Shown one piece after another: positions 42,701-50,135 of a stretch of 64,000 nt of DNA. The stretch spans positions 161,878 to 225,877 of the forward strand of contig NZ_MZXW01000017.1 in the NCBI RefSeq assembly GCF_004123905.1, in the 5' to 3' direction. The stretch is from Bradyrhizobium betae. GTDB taxonomy: Bacteria > Pseudomonadota > Alphaproteobacteria > Rhizobiales > Xanthobacteraceae. Numbering within the stretch: position 1 is the stretch's first letter; each line of letters opens with the position of its first letter. The notes under the pieces were generated by a model that worked only from the letters and a program-made list of their open reading frames with translations, did not search any database and was not told the DNA's origin. The translations under genes were made by a program, and so were the position numbers.

Positions 42701-44351
42701 ACTTGCCTGCTGCCGTCATATGCAGCCATGTGAGCGCTCCGAAAGCCGCAAGATTGATCCTGCTCGACCCAGATGCGAAATTGAAGGCAGAGTAGGAAGA
42801 GGTCGAATTGGAATGGGCCGGGGAGCGATAAACAACGTTTTCATCAACGTTGCTGCCCATCAGTTGATCGCGGCTATATCCGGCGATACTGCCATCGTCA
42901 CCAGCGTGCTCCAAGCCAACGGGTTTTTGGACGGTGTCACCCTCGGCGCCATGACTCATTTGGCTCCGAGCGCCTTCGGGAGCGACGCTTTCGTTTCCAG
43001 TGGAGACCACCGCGGAAGGCTGGCGGGAAGCGTGCGAAGGGAAACCCGAGGCTGAATTGTCGACGTGATTGACCTCAGCATTGGTGATCGCGGCCAGTTT
43101 TGTGGTCGCATTCTCACCGGCATCGACCACGAAGCTGTCAATCGACGCGTGATCCGCGTGGTGCGGCTGCGCCGCAAGAGCGGAATCGTTCAGTGCGTAG
43201 ATCAGCGCACCGGCGAGCGTGGCGAAGGTGCCAAATCCTGCGGGAATCAATGCCTGATTGGCAGGCCGCGAGATGTGATGTTCCGCGGTCGGGTCACCAA
43301 GCTGCGGGTCGCTGGTACCTCTCGGGAAAGGCGCAGGAAGATTGGGCGTGCTCGATCCAACCGGACCGTGGTCTTTCCACGGCTTCGAGCCTGCAGAGTG
43401 CTCAGCCGCGCGCAGCACCTCCATGGCCGCCGCCGGGTTTGTGACCTGGCTCAGCTTGGCAAGAAAGTCCTTCTGGGTGGGCGGCGTCTCGCCGGATTCC
43501 CCGACGATGAGGTGCCGGGCTTTCTTCCAGAGCTCATATTCGGCGTGCTCTCCCGCGTGGCCAATTCCGTTGTCATCCGGAACGGTGTCGTTCGCTTCCG
43601 ACGCCTTGAGGTCGTCCGCAATTGTGAACGCCAGAAACGCCAGCACGAGCGTGCCGAAGCCGGAGGGGTGTCGCAGCAACGCGAGGGTCGCGAGCACAGT
43701 TCTGTTGGTGATCTCAAGCTTCTGAAATATGTGGTACAGGTGTATTTTGACCGTCCCTGGCGAAACGTTCAGCTGGCGTGCGATCTCCTTGTTCGACATT
43801 CCTTCTGATACCAGTCGTACAATTTGACGTTCCCGGTGCGTCAATTGCTCCAGCATCTTTTCAGTTTTGTCGCCGCCGTCGGCTCCCTTGCCGGTTGGCG
43901 AAAGATCGAACTGCTGGGACGACACACTGCGCTTCGTCATCAATCTCAGTTGTCGCAGCATAGCAGCGGGGGACGCGCACTTCGAAATTACGCCGCAGGC
44001 GCCAGCAGCAAGTGCTGCGATGAGATCCCGGTCGGATTCGGACTCTGTAAAGAACACCAGTCTCGTGAAAAGATTCTCAGCTTGCCCAATAGCGAGGATC
44101 TCGGATGCCGGCAGATCTGGCAGGGTGTCAGCAAGAAGAGCGGCGTCGGGTACCAAATTCCGAATGGCTTCGAGACCGCTGGTCCCATCGCGACATGATG
44201 CGACAACGTCGAAGTCCTGCTGTGCCCCGAGGATCGACTTCAGCCCGTGCAGAACGATCGGCTGTGGATCCACGATCACAAGCCGGATGCGCTTGAATAT
44301 TCCCTGCTTCGCAGACCTGTCTAACATGGCGTCTGCCTCGGCCCCGGCCAT
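39723..44351 (-). CDS. Giant LuxR-type regulator: degenerate receiver - HTH - membrane segments - tandem-repeat extension (1542 aa)
   Basis: Residues 22-140 form a receiver-like domain, but its acidic pocket is altered: DPQP replaces the usual DD, and Ala74 sits at the expected phosphorylated Asp (LLADTLPD, with Asp75 shifted by one). Lys124 is kept. Residues 168-228 are a LuxR/NarL HTH (LTHRERQIVRLVSEGMSNKE, then SPGTVKIHLYHIFQKL). Hydrophobic segments follow near 231-245 and 373-395. A compact region near 540-600 contains GALTWLHMTAAGK and TLAWIYNSASNE. Then come eight Ala/Glu/His/Ser-rich repeats, and the C-terminus ADNELVFRFDSG recalls tails of large surface proteins. An ATG at 44327 with GAGG upstream is an alternative start (1534 aa). 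Confidence 0.85.
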   Translation of the reverse strand: MAGAEADAMLDRSAKQGIFKRIRLVIVDPQPIVLHGLKSILGAQQDFDVVASCRDGTSGLEAIRNLVPDAALLADTLPDLPASEILAIGQAENLFTRLVFFTESESDRDLIAALAAGACGVISKCASPAAMLRQLRLMTKRSVSSQQFDLSPTGKGADGGDKTEKMLEQLTHRERQIVRLVSEGMSNKEIARQLNVSPGTVKIHLYHIFQKLEITNRTVLATLALLRHPSGFGTLVLAFLAFTIADDLKASEANDTVPDDNGIGHAGEHAEYELWKKARHLIVGESGETPPTQKDFLAKLSQVTNPAAAMEVLRAAEHSAGSKPWKDHGPVGSSTPNLPAPFPRGTSDPQLGDPTAEHHISRPANQALIPAGFGTFATLAGALIYALNDSALAAQPHHADHASIDSFVVDAGENATTKLAAITNAEVNHVDNSASGFPSHASRQPSAVVSTGNESVAPEGARSQMSHGAEGDTVQKPVGLEHAGDDGSIAGYSRDQLMGSNVDENVVYRSPAHSNSTSSYSAFNFASGSSRINLAAFGALTWLHMTAAGKSIPPHTLAWIYNSASNETIVYVNPTDRVLDIGDRGLLEVHLQGIVSIAESDFVDQRDGAVVAITLEKLQEALTSATAIDGTVLSTDNGHPSIGGSGSTLATAGVWTIPADDGLGFHFGQARTGSGQATRFRTFTSDSAAATEESDGASAVSPRGSSIVPAPGATAVAVESLTLKSEPINAGTGISSTTPNVEPSVATPASADRGPSQHASEPGSAKAAATEPTEADIKPGNGAEHDAPASDSARKSTKTAESGGVEHGKSGHSSSANAPAAEIVEPSVATAADAGRGNAQHTSEPGSAKAPATEPTKAGVKPGNGVGNNAEHHAPASDAAPRSTKTAESGGVEHDKSGHSSSANAPEAADIVEPGVVTTGSAGRGNSQHASEPGSAKAAATESSEAGVKPGNGVGNGAEHHAPASHSARESAKTAEPGGVEHGNSAHSTSANAPEAVDIVEPGVVTTGSAGRGNSQHASEPGSAKAAATEPTEAGVKPGNGVGNGAEHHAPASDKSGKTAEPGGVEHGNLGHSSSANAPEAVDIVEPGVATTGSAAHGNAQHASEPGSAKAAATEPTEAGVKPGNGVEHHAPASDSARESAKTAEPAGVEHGNSGHSSSANAPEAVDIVEPGVATAGSAAHGNAQHASEPGSAKAAATEPTEAGVKPGNGNGAEHDASASEIAQASTNTAEPGGAEHGNSGHSTSANAPEAADIVEPGVGSTGRGNSQHASEPGSVTAPATELIEAGFITGNGVSNGAEHHAQASDAAPGAAKTAESDGVEHGNSGHSTSASTAVAADIVEPDVAAGGNAGSGNSQHAAEPGSAKAVATESAEADFIPGNNDNDQHAPALDAAAAVTTAEPTVVEHGKSGHDLHASSADAPEAADVVEPSVATGGNAQQAAQSAAIAPEAAQPAKAASETGGADNELVFRFDSGTAPPTLVAAVELKLPNNPINPPGLLDQREGLEVILSLVPPGLDEQHAANHGNSGPHHSVVPAHHDLLI
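40264..42090 (-). repeat. Eight in-frame tandem repeats (249-264 bp) inside the giant regulator gene
   Basis: The motif QHASEPGSAKAAATEPTEAG recurs with GVKPGNGVGNGAEHHAPAS, KTAEPGGVEHGNSGHS and SANAPEAVDIVEPGV in each unit. Unit anchors lie at 42061, 41812, 41548, 41284, 41029, 40777, 40528 and 40264, so the spacing is 249-264 bases and always a multiple of three. The central units are nearly identical in DNA, which indicates recent duplication or gene conversion. The outer units are more diverged. Confidence 0.9.
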
Positions 44352-44429
44352 CTATGTATTTCGGCATATGGCCGAGGCCGGGGGTGGGTATTAAAATACA
44401 ATTAATCGAGTAGAGAAAGAGTTTAACTG

Positions 44430-44443
44430 GGTTAAGCTTAACC
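44430..44443. promoter_or_regulatory. Perfect 14-bp palindrome GGTTAAGCTTAACC
   Basis: It lies in the divergent region between the giant regulator and the SnoaL-like gene, preceded directly by TTTAACTG. The size and symmetry fit a dimeric HTH operator, possibly for the LuxR-type protein itself. It is 37 bases before the ATG at 44481. Confidence 0.5.
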
Positions 44444-44480
44444 TAAAATCGCAGGTTTTGTCGGCCCTTAGGGAAGAAAT

Positions 44481-44822
44481 ATGCCATTTGACCCGATGGC
44501 CGTCGCGATCGACTGGCTTGACGCCTACCGCGCAGGCGATATCGAAGCGATCCTGGACATGTTTGCCGAAGATGCCGTGGTTCGCTGCGGCTGCGGCAGC
44601 GGCGGCAAAATCATTACCAGCCGCGAGGCACTGTGGGCCTATTGGGTCGATCGCCTCCGGGAACATCCGGCAGGCGCATTAGACGATCTCAGTCCTTCGA
44701 ACGACGGGACCATGATCTCGTACGTCACGAGAGCTGGTGTCATGAATGCGCTTTTTGCGTTTGATGACGCCGGGAGGATCAGGGAACTCGATTGCAATCC
44801 CTCACACCAGACCGCCGCCTGA
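44481..44822 (+). CDS. SnoaL/NTF2-like protein (113 aa)
   Basis: Small alpha+beta cone fold: AIDWLDAYRAGDIEAILDMFAEDAVVRCG at the start, REALWAYWVDRLREHP in the middle and ALFAFDDAGRIRELDCNPS at the end. The family includes ketosteroid-isomerase-like enzymes and ligand-binding proteins. No catalytic assignment is possible. ATG at 44481 after GGGAAG. Divergent from the giant LuxR-type regulator, with a shared palindrome between them. Confidence 0.85.
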   Translation: MPFDPMAVAIDWLDAYRAGDIEAILDMFAEDAVVRCGCGSGGKIITSREALWAYWVDRLREHPAGALDDLSPSNDGTMISYVTRAGVMNALFAFDDAGRIRELDCNPSHQTAA

Positions 44823-44898
44823 TCCGGCCGCGGTGGGGCACGTGCAACGCTGGTGCGTTCTGGCGTATTGCTTGGCTTGGGTGGATGCACGGCCCATC

Positions 44899-46122
44899 TC
44901 AACGACGCGGCGCCCCATAGGTCGGCGGCGGTGCCTGCACCGTCGGCGCTGCGGCGCCGAAGAGATCGCCCTTGCTCCCGGTCAGCGGCGGATAGATGCG
45001 CTTGCGGTTGATGGTCTCTTTGGTCGCCTTCGCGGCCGCGCCTGTGCTGCGCACCTCGCGATCCCAGCCTTCCGTGTAGAGCGCGCCCCAGCCGCCGAGA
45101 TCGAGCACGGTCACGTACCAGTCGATCCGCAGCGGCAGCATCGGTTGGCCCAAGAGATCGGCAACGACATTGTGTCCAGCGAAGCGGCCCATGGGGCGGG
45201 CGAACTGGCAGGACATCACGGTCGGATGCAATCCGTCGACCACGCTGGAGGCGACGTCGCCGGCAGCGAACACGCCGGGCAGATCGGCAACGCGCATGAA
45301 CGGATCGACCAACAGGCGTCCGAGACGATCGCGTGCGCCCGGAAAACTCGCAGCCAGCCGGCTCGCGCGCATTCCGGCGCACCAGATTACCGTCTGGGCC
45401 GGGATGAACTCGCCCGAGTTCAGATGAATGCCGGCGGCCTCGACCGATCCGACGCGGACGCCGAGCCGCGTCTCGACGTCGAGCGAGGCCAGCGCCGTCT
45501 CGATGACGGGACGCGCATGCGCGCCGATGGTGGCGCCAACAGCCGGATTCGGATCAACCAGGATGATGCGGCGGCTGCCGGTGATGCCGGCGTGCCCCAG
45601 CCGGTCCGGCATCTCGGCCGCGACCTCGATGCCGGTGAAGCCGGCGCCAACTACTGCGATCGTCGAACGCCCCGGCGACGGCGCGCTGCGCCCGAGCGCG
45701 GCGAGATGATTTTCGAGGCGGAGCGCTGCGGCATAGGTATCGACATCGAAGGCATGATCGGCAAGGCCTGGAATGTCGGGACGCATCACTTCGCTGCCGA
45801 GCGCAAGCACCAGCCGGTCATAGGCCAGCGTCTCGTCGCCGCCGCTCGTGACCAGCGATATCTGGCGACGCGCCGGATCGATGGCCTCGACCTCGCCGAT
45901 GCCGTGCGTGATGCCGATCGGGTCAAGCAGTTGCGCAAGCGGAAGTGCGACCTCGCTGAGATCGGCCTCGTAATTGCGCACGCGGATGTTGTGATAGGGA
46001 TTGCGGTCGACGAGGTGGATCTCGATGTCGCTGCCAGCGCCGATCTCGTCGCGCTTGCGCGCGGCGCCGATGGCCGCCCACAGACCTGCAAACCCGGCGC
46101 CGAGCACGACGATACGCGCCAT
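44899..46122 (-). CDS. NDH-2-like NAD(P)H/FAD oxidoreductase (407 aa)
   Basis: Type II NADH dehydrogenase-like flavoprotein. FAD fold at the N-terminus (MARIVVLGAGFAGLWAAIGA), second Rossmann motif TIAVVGAGFTGIEVAAEMPDRLG for NAD(P)H, and late GVFAAGDVASSV, the usual FAD-closing motif. Probably transfers electrons from NAD(P)H to quinone at the membrane. The start MARIV at 46122 is preferred over a longer in-frame start at 46185 whose N-terminus has no family match. Downstream of the AraC gene on the same strand. Confidence 0.9.
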   Translation of the reverse strand: MARIVVLGAGFAGLWAAIGAARKRDEIGAGSDIEIHLVDRNPYHNIRVRNYEADLSEVALPLAQLLDPIGITHGIGEVEAIDPARRQISLVTSGGDETLAYDRLVLALGSEVMRPDIPGLADHAFDVDTYAAALRLENHLAALGRSAPSPGRSTIAVVGAGFTGIEVAAEMPDRLGHAGITGSRRIILVDPNPAVGATIGAHARPVIETALASLDVETRLGVRVGSVEAAGIHLNSGEFIPAQTVIWCAGMRASRLAASFPGARDRLGRLLVDPFMRVADLPGVFAAGDVASSVVDGLHPTVMSCQFARPMGRFAGHNVVADLLGQPMLPLRIDWYVTVLDLGGWGALYTEGWDREVRSTGAAAKATKETINRKRIYPPLTGSKGDLFGAAAPTVQAPPPTYGAPRR

Positions 46123-46239
46123 GTCCGTTGACTTCGTTGTTCGAGGGAATCCGGTGATCTGCCCGCATGGACAGATATAGCTCATTCCTCCGGTTCAACC
46201 AACTGCAGCAACGCCGCGCCGCTGCGCAAAATCGCGGGC

Positions 46240-47199
46240 TCAGGCTTCGCGCAATTCCGACGGCGTCGCGCCAAAACGCTTGCGGAAGGCGCGGTTGAAA
46301 TAGGACAAATCGGAAAAACCCGAGGAATGCGCGATGTCGCTGATCTTGCGTGCCCGCGCGCGGGGATCGCCGAGCAGCTTTCGCGCCAGCAGCAAGCGCT
46401 GCTCCAGCACGAATTCGGTGAAGGTGGTGCCGGCCTGCTCGAACAGGCGCTGCGCCTGGCGCGGGCTCAAGCCTGAGCGCGTCGCAACTTCGGACAGGCA
46501 GAGATCGTTGCGGCCGAGCGCGGCCATCACGTCGGCGCGCATGAGATCGAGGCGGGCCGCCGCATGTCCACGGCCGCGCGCAAGGCTTGCATGCTCCGCA
46601 TCGGTGCCGAGCAGCAGGCCGACGAGATCGACCATGTGCTGCGCGGTCAGGCGCTGGCCGACGGCGTCGAGATGCGGCGCGTGATGGGCGGCGAGCGCGT
46701 GGTAGCGAAAGATCGTCTCGGCGACCGCACCGTCGGAGAGCACCTGCGACAGCTTCTCCTCGGCGCGCGGATTGATGTCGAGCAACGCGCGGCGCGGCAT
46801 GCGGATGGTGGTGAAGCGGTCGTCGTCGGTGTGGCCGACGGTGCCGGTGACGCCCATGTCGACGAGCACCATCTGCGCGGGCGCGAGCTCGACGGTGTGG
46901 CTGTTCTGCCCGACGCGAACGAGGCCCGCATGCGCCGATATCAGCACGAGATCGTCGCTGCCGTCGGCGAGGTGGCTCTGCGTGCGTGAGTATTGCGCGG
47001 AGGCGCCTTCCGGAATGGCCAGCGCGATATTGTCGACCACGCTGACCTGGAGCCGGCAATCGATGCTGTCGCCATGGCTCGGCCCGATGTCGACGCCGCA
47101 GGACCCGAAGGCCCGCTCGCGCCAGTGTTCGAAAGCCGGACCATGCGGTAGCCCCGCATATTGGTGGACGAAGATGCCCGGCGTCTTTGCTGCATCCAT
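46240..47199 (-). CDS. AraC-family regulator (319 aa)
   Basis: N-terminal AraC-binding-like sensing domain (residues 1-190) and C-terminal double HTH (LCLSEVATRSGLSPRQAQRLFEQAG, then ISDIAHSSGFSDLSYFNRAFRKRFGATPSELREA). It lies 117 bases upstream of the NDH-2-like gene on the same strand and divergent from the RiPP operon that starts at 47511. It could control either. Nothing in the sequence decides this. Confidence 0.92.
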   Translation of the reverse strand: MDAAKTPGIFVHQYAGLPHGPAFEHWRERAFGSCGVDIGPSHGDSIDCRLQVSVVDNIALAIPEGASAQYSRTQSHLADGSDDLVLISAHAGLVRVGQNSHTVELAPAQMVLVDMGVTGTVGHTDDDRFTTIRMPRRALLDINPRAEEKLSQVLSDGAVAETIFRYHALAAHHAPHLDAVGQRLTAQHMVDLVGLLLGTDAEHASLARGRGHAAARLDLMRADVMAALGRNDLCLSEVATRSGLSPRQAQRLFEQAGTTFTEFVLEQRLLLARKLLGDPRARARKISDIAHSSGFSDLSYFNRAFRKRFGATPSELREA

Positions 47200-47510
47200 C
47201 TGATTTCTAGCCCCTCTCCGGCGCCATGATCGGCGGCGCCGACTGCAAATTCCGGGGATTTGACGCCGCGAAATGGACTGAGGTTCAAATCAGGGGCGGA
47301 TTCGGCGGGACTTGTCGGAGAGCGACGGCGGGATGGACCGTGGCGACATTGCGGGAATCCGTGCCCTGGCCAACGCGACCGTCATCCTGCGCAGGCGGGT
47401 ACCCGGTACTCCGTAGCCACCACGGCCCGGATTTGCGCCCATGGACCAAGCGCGCCTTGTCTGCGATCATTGCTTCGTAGCTCTCCCCGGTAAAGTGTGG
47501 CCGGCAGGTT
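47200..47510. promoter_or_regulatory. Divergent region between AraC gene and RiPP operon
   Basis: 311 bases without a supported gene. Contains an inverted repeat CGGCGCC (47219-47225) / GGCGCCG (47235-47241). The promoter of the P450-led operon should lie here, but I could not assign -35/-10 boxes. Confidence 0.45.
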
Positions 47511-48893
47511 GTGCACGTGACCGTATGCGCTTCAATTCCGCGTTTCATCGATCCCGAAGGCCTTCGCAGCGACCCGCTTTCGTTCCTGCGCGCGGCCCAT
47601 GCAGCGGCGGGCGACATCGTGGTCGTGACAGAGCGCGGCCCGGCGTTCTCGCGAAAGCATGATTGCGCCGCTGCGGTCGCGGTGTTTGGACCAGCTGGGA
47701 CCAGGCACGTCCTGAGCGACGCAGACCTGTTCGGCCCCGGCGTCTCGGTCGGCGAGCTATTCTCGCTCCCACCGGCCCTCAGCCGGCTGAACGCGGGTCT
47801 GTTCAGCATGAAAGGCGAGGAGCATGGCACCCAGCAACAACTGCTGCGGACAGCTCTCGACGACATGTGCACCCATGGCGTGGACCAAGTCGTTGCCCAA
47901 GCCTGGCAGCGGTTCGCCGAGGACCTCGGGCTCGCAGATGATGTCCCTCTCCTCAGCGAGATGCGGCGACTGGCGCTGCACGTCTCGTCGCTTCTCGTCT
48001 TCGGCAACACCGATCTCGAGCTCGGCCGTCTCATTCAGTCCTATTTCGAGTTGCGGCGCACCGTTTCGGCGGCAGCGACGGTGCCGAACCTCTTGCAGCG
48101 GCGCACGCTCATCCAGACCGGCGCCAGGCTCGACCGGCTTTTGCGCGCGCGTATGTTGGCGTTCCAGGCGGACGTTGCGAAGGGCAACGCTGCGGCGCAC
48201 GCCTGCATGATGGGACGGCTCCATGCGACTGCACGCGGCAGCGCAACGGAAGACCAGCTCATTGCCCAGGCCAATACGCTGTTCATGTCGAGCAGTGAGC
48301 CGGTCGCGGTGTCCCTCACCTGGATTCTGTTGATCCTCTCTCAGCAACCCCGGTTGAGACGCGCCTTGCGGCTGGAACTGGCGGAGCGATCCGAACGCGG
48401 TGATCGCGATCGACCGTTGTTGCGGGCGGTGATCCACGAGGTGCTGCGTCTGCTGCCGCCGAATGCGATCATGGTCAAGGTCACCACCGGACCAGCGCAG
48501 TTGCTCGGTCATCGGCTGCCGCCGAACTGCGAGATCCTCCTGTCGCCATTCGTGGCGCACCGCGACAGCCGGGACTTTCAGCAAGCCGACGTCCTCGATC
48601 CCGGTCGCTGGCACGGATGGAAGCCATCAACGTATGCGTATTTCCCGTTCGGGCTGGGCGCGAGATACTGCGTTGGCCGTCAACTCGCGCTGTCGCTCCT
48701 CGTCGCGATCCTCTCGTCAATGCTCTCGCGCTATGACGTCGTGCTGGCAGCGGACCAAGCACTCGATTGGAAGATCAACATCACGTTGATGCCGGCGCAG
48801 GAACCGATTGTCCGCTTTCTGCCCGCGCAGATGCAATATGACGTGGCCGGCGGCCGAGTGCACGGACCGGTCGCCGAGCTGATGCGTTACTGA
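47511..48893 (+). CDS. apyO: Cytochrome P450 of an aminopyruvatide-type RiPP cluster (about 460 aa)
   Basis: Haem-binding loop FPFGLGARYCVGRQLALS with the axial Cys at about residue 387, and K-helix ExxR as HEVLRLLPP. The I-helix segment reads LFMSSSEPVAVSLTW, so the usual acid-Thr pair is Glu263-Pro264, an atypical oxygen-activation site. It starts with GTG at 47511 or 47517 (GGCAGG just upstream). In the Burkholderia apy pathway the P450 makes a C-C bond between two Tyr rings of the precursor. The YKY end of the peptide encoded 118 bases downstream fits this. Gene name by analogy of cluster content. P450 identity itself is certain. Confidence 0.8.
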   Translation: MHVTVCASIPRFIDPEGLRSDPLSFLRAAHAAAGDIVVVTERGPAFSRKHDCAAAVAVFGPAGTRHVLSDADLFGPGVSVGELFSLPPALSRLNAGLFSMKGEEHGTQQQLLRTALDDMCTHGVDQVVAQAWQRFAEDLGLADDVPLLSEMRRLALHVSSLLVFGNTDLELGRLIQSYFELRRTVSAAATVPNLLQRRTLIQTGARLDRLLRARMLAFQADVAKGNAAAHACMMGRLHATARGSATEDQLIAQANTLFMSSSEPVAVSLTWILLILSQQPRLRRALRLELAERSERGDRDRPLLRAVIHEVLRLLPPNAIMVKVTTGPAQLLGHRLPPNCEILLSPFVAHRDSRDFQQADVLDPGRWHGWKPSTYAYFPFGLGARYCVGRQLALSLLVAILSSMLSRYDVVLAADQALDWKINITLMPAQEPIVRFLPAQMQYDVAGGRVHGPVAELMRY

Positions 48894-49011
48894 ATCGGCA
48901 AGACGGAGCGGCGCAAGCACCTGGTGGGCGGGCCCGAATTCGATTGACGATACAATCTCGAGTTGCTAACCTTGCGGTGATTTCGTCAGATTTATTTTTG
49001 GGAGTCTGGTC

Positions 49012-49191
49012 ATGGCCAAGAGCCCGAAGCGCGCCGCTGCAAGTGCCGGCGGCAATCTCAAGATGTCGTTGAAGCTCGATCCCGCCAAGATCAAACGCAT
49101 TCAACAGTGCCTGAAGAAGGGCCAACTGACGATCACGGTCGCCAAGGTCTCCTCCGTTGCGCGTGGCGAGAACGGTTACAAGTACGACTGA
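49012..49191 (+). CDS. apyA: RiPP precursor peptide, 59 aa, C-terminal Tyr-Lys-Tyr-Asp
   Basis: The ATG at 49012 follows TTGGGAGTCTGGTC, a clear ribosome-binding site. The gene is too short for most gene callers. Residues 1-15 are basic and flexible, and 18-50 (MSLKLDPAKIKRIQQCLKKG, QLTITVAKVSSVA) look like a helix-strand leader for an RRE. The last nine are RGENGYKYD. The single Cys33 is in the leader. Tyr56, Tyr58 and terminal Asp59 are what the known apy enzymes act on: biaryl link, beta-methyl-Tyr and Asp to aminopyruvic acid. It sits between the P450 and MNIO genes, where a precursor is expected. Assignment is by inference, as I cannot align it to ApyA here. Confidence 0.82.
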   Translation: MAKSPKRAAASAGGNLKMSLKLDPAKIKRIQQCLKKGQLTITVAKVSSVARGENGYKYD

Positions 49192-49262
49192 GCTCTCTGC
49201 GACCGAACAGGCGGCGCGACGCGGTCCGCCAGGTTAGATGTATCCTCGCGACGAGGGAGCCG

Positions 49263-50135
49263 ATGCGCCACGAGGCCACGGGAGAGTTTCGGCGTCGGAG
49301 GACGTCCGCCCGGCAACCTGTGCTTATCGGCATGGCGCAGGGCCCCGGTGTCTTGCCGCTCGTCGAGCGATATCCAGGCCTGCTGGACTACATCGAGCTG
49401 CCGTTCGAGCTGCTTCGCCACGATCCCTCGGCTCTCAAGACGAAGAACATCGCGCCGATCATCCTCCATTGCGCAAGCATGTCGATCGCCGGCTTCGTGC
49501 CACCAGCGCCCGCCACGCTCGATGCGATCGCGGCCCAGGTCGAGCTGACCGGCACGCCCTGGATCGGGGAGCATCTGGCATTCATTTCCGCCGACCCGCT
49601 TCCTGGCAGCGCTCTGCACGAGCCCACGACCCTGACCTACACCGTCTGCCCGCAACTCAGTGAGGATGTTCTCGAAAACGCCTGCGCCAACATCACCAGG
49701 TTGCAGAAGCGATTTTCGGTGCCGCTGATCGTCGAGAATTCGCCTCAGTACTTCGCCATTCCCGGCAGCACGATGTCGATCGTCGACTTCGTCGCCGAGT
49801 TCCACCGACGCTCCGGCGTGGGCATGCTGCTCGATCTTGCCCACTTCAGGATCAGCGCGATGAACATGAACTTCGAGGCCGAGCGTGAGATTCTCCGCTT
49901 GCCGCTGGAGAAGGTGGTGGAGATCCACATTTCCGGGTTCGACATCCAGGCAGAGACCGCATGGGACGATCACGCGGGCTTGGCTGACGAGGCGACGTTC
50001 GACCTTCTGGCTGTGGTTCTGAGCTGCGCGACACCGCGCGCCATCACGTTCGAGTACAACTGGTCGCCGGAACTGGACGACGAAATCATCGTGCGACAGC
50101 TAGATCGCGCCAGATCGATGTGTCGGAATGCCTAG
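49263..50135 (+). CDS. apyH: MNIO (DUF692) multinuclear iron oxidase, ApyH-like (290 aa)
   Basis: TIM-barrel DUF692 enzyme that uses two or three iron ions and oxygen to rearrange a peptide side chain. Likely metal ligands follow the family order: His69 (ILHCAS), Glu103-His104 (IGEHLAF), Glu158 (VENSPQ), Asp191 and His194 (LLDLAHF), Glu220 and His222 (EIHISGF), Asp236-His237 (DDHAG) and Glu264 (FEYNW). ATG at 49263 with GAGGGAG at 49253-49259. In the apy pathway this enzyme, with its partner, turns the C-terminal Asp into an alpha-keto acid. The 3' end overlaps the partner gene by eight bases. Confidence 0.88.
   Translation: MRHEATGEFRRRRTSARQPVLIGMAQGPGVLPLVERYPGLLDYIELPFELLRHDPSALKTKNIAPIILHCASMSIAGFVPPAPATLDAIAAQVELTGTPWIGEHLAFISADPLPGSALHEPTTLTYTVCPQLSEDVLENACANITRLQKRFSVPLIVENSPQYFAIPGSTMSIVDFVAEFHRRSGVGMLLDLAHFRISAMNMNFEAEREILRLPLEKVVEIHISGFDIQAETAWDDHAGLADEATFDLLAVVLSCATPRAITFEYNWSPELDDEIIVRQLDRARSMCRNA

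Noticed and set aside
47226..47493. Short plus-strand ORFs before the P450 as a second precursor
   Set aside because: No ribosome-binding site, Arg/Gly/Ser-rich composition, and no resemblance to the peptide at 49012.
49012..49191. Cys-directed chemistry (methanobactin, thiaglutamate or bufferin type) for the MNIO
   Set aside because: The only Cys of the peptide is in the middle of the leader. The C-terminus has the Tyr-X-Tyr-Asp pattern, and P450, B12-rSAM and methyltransferase genes are present, which fits the Asp-directed pathway.
49107..49262. Longer N-terminus for the MNIO gene
   Set aside because: It would overlap the precursor peptide gene, lacks a ribosome-binding site and is Arg-rich. 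ATG at 49263 has GAGGGAG.
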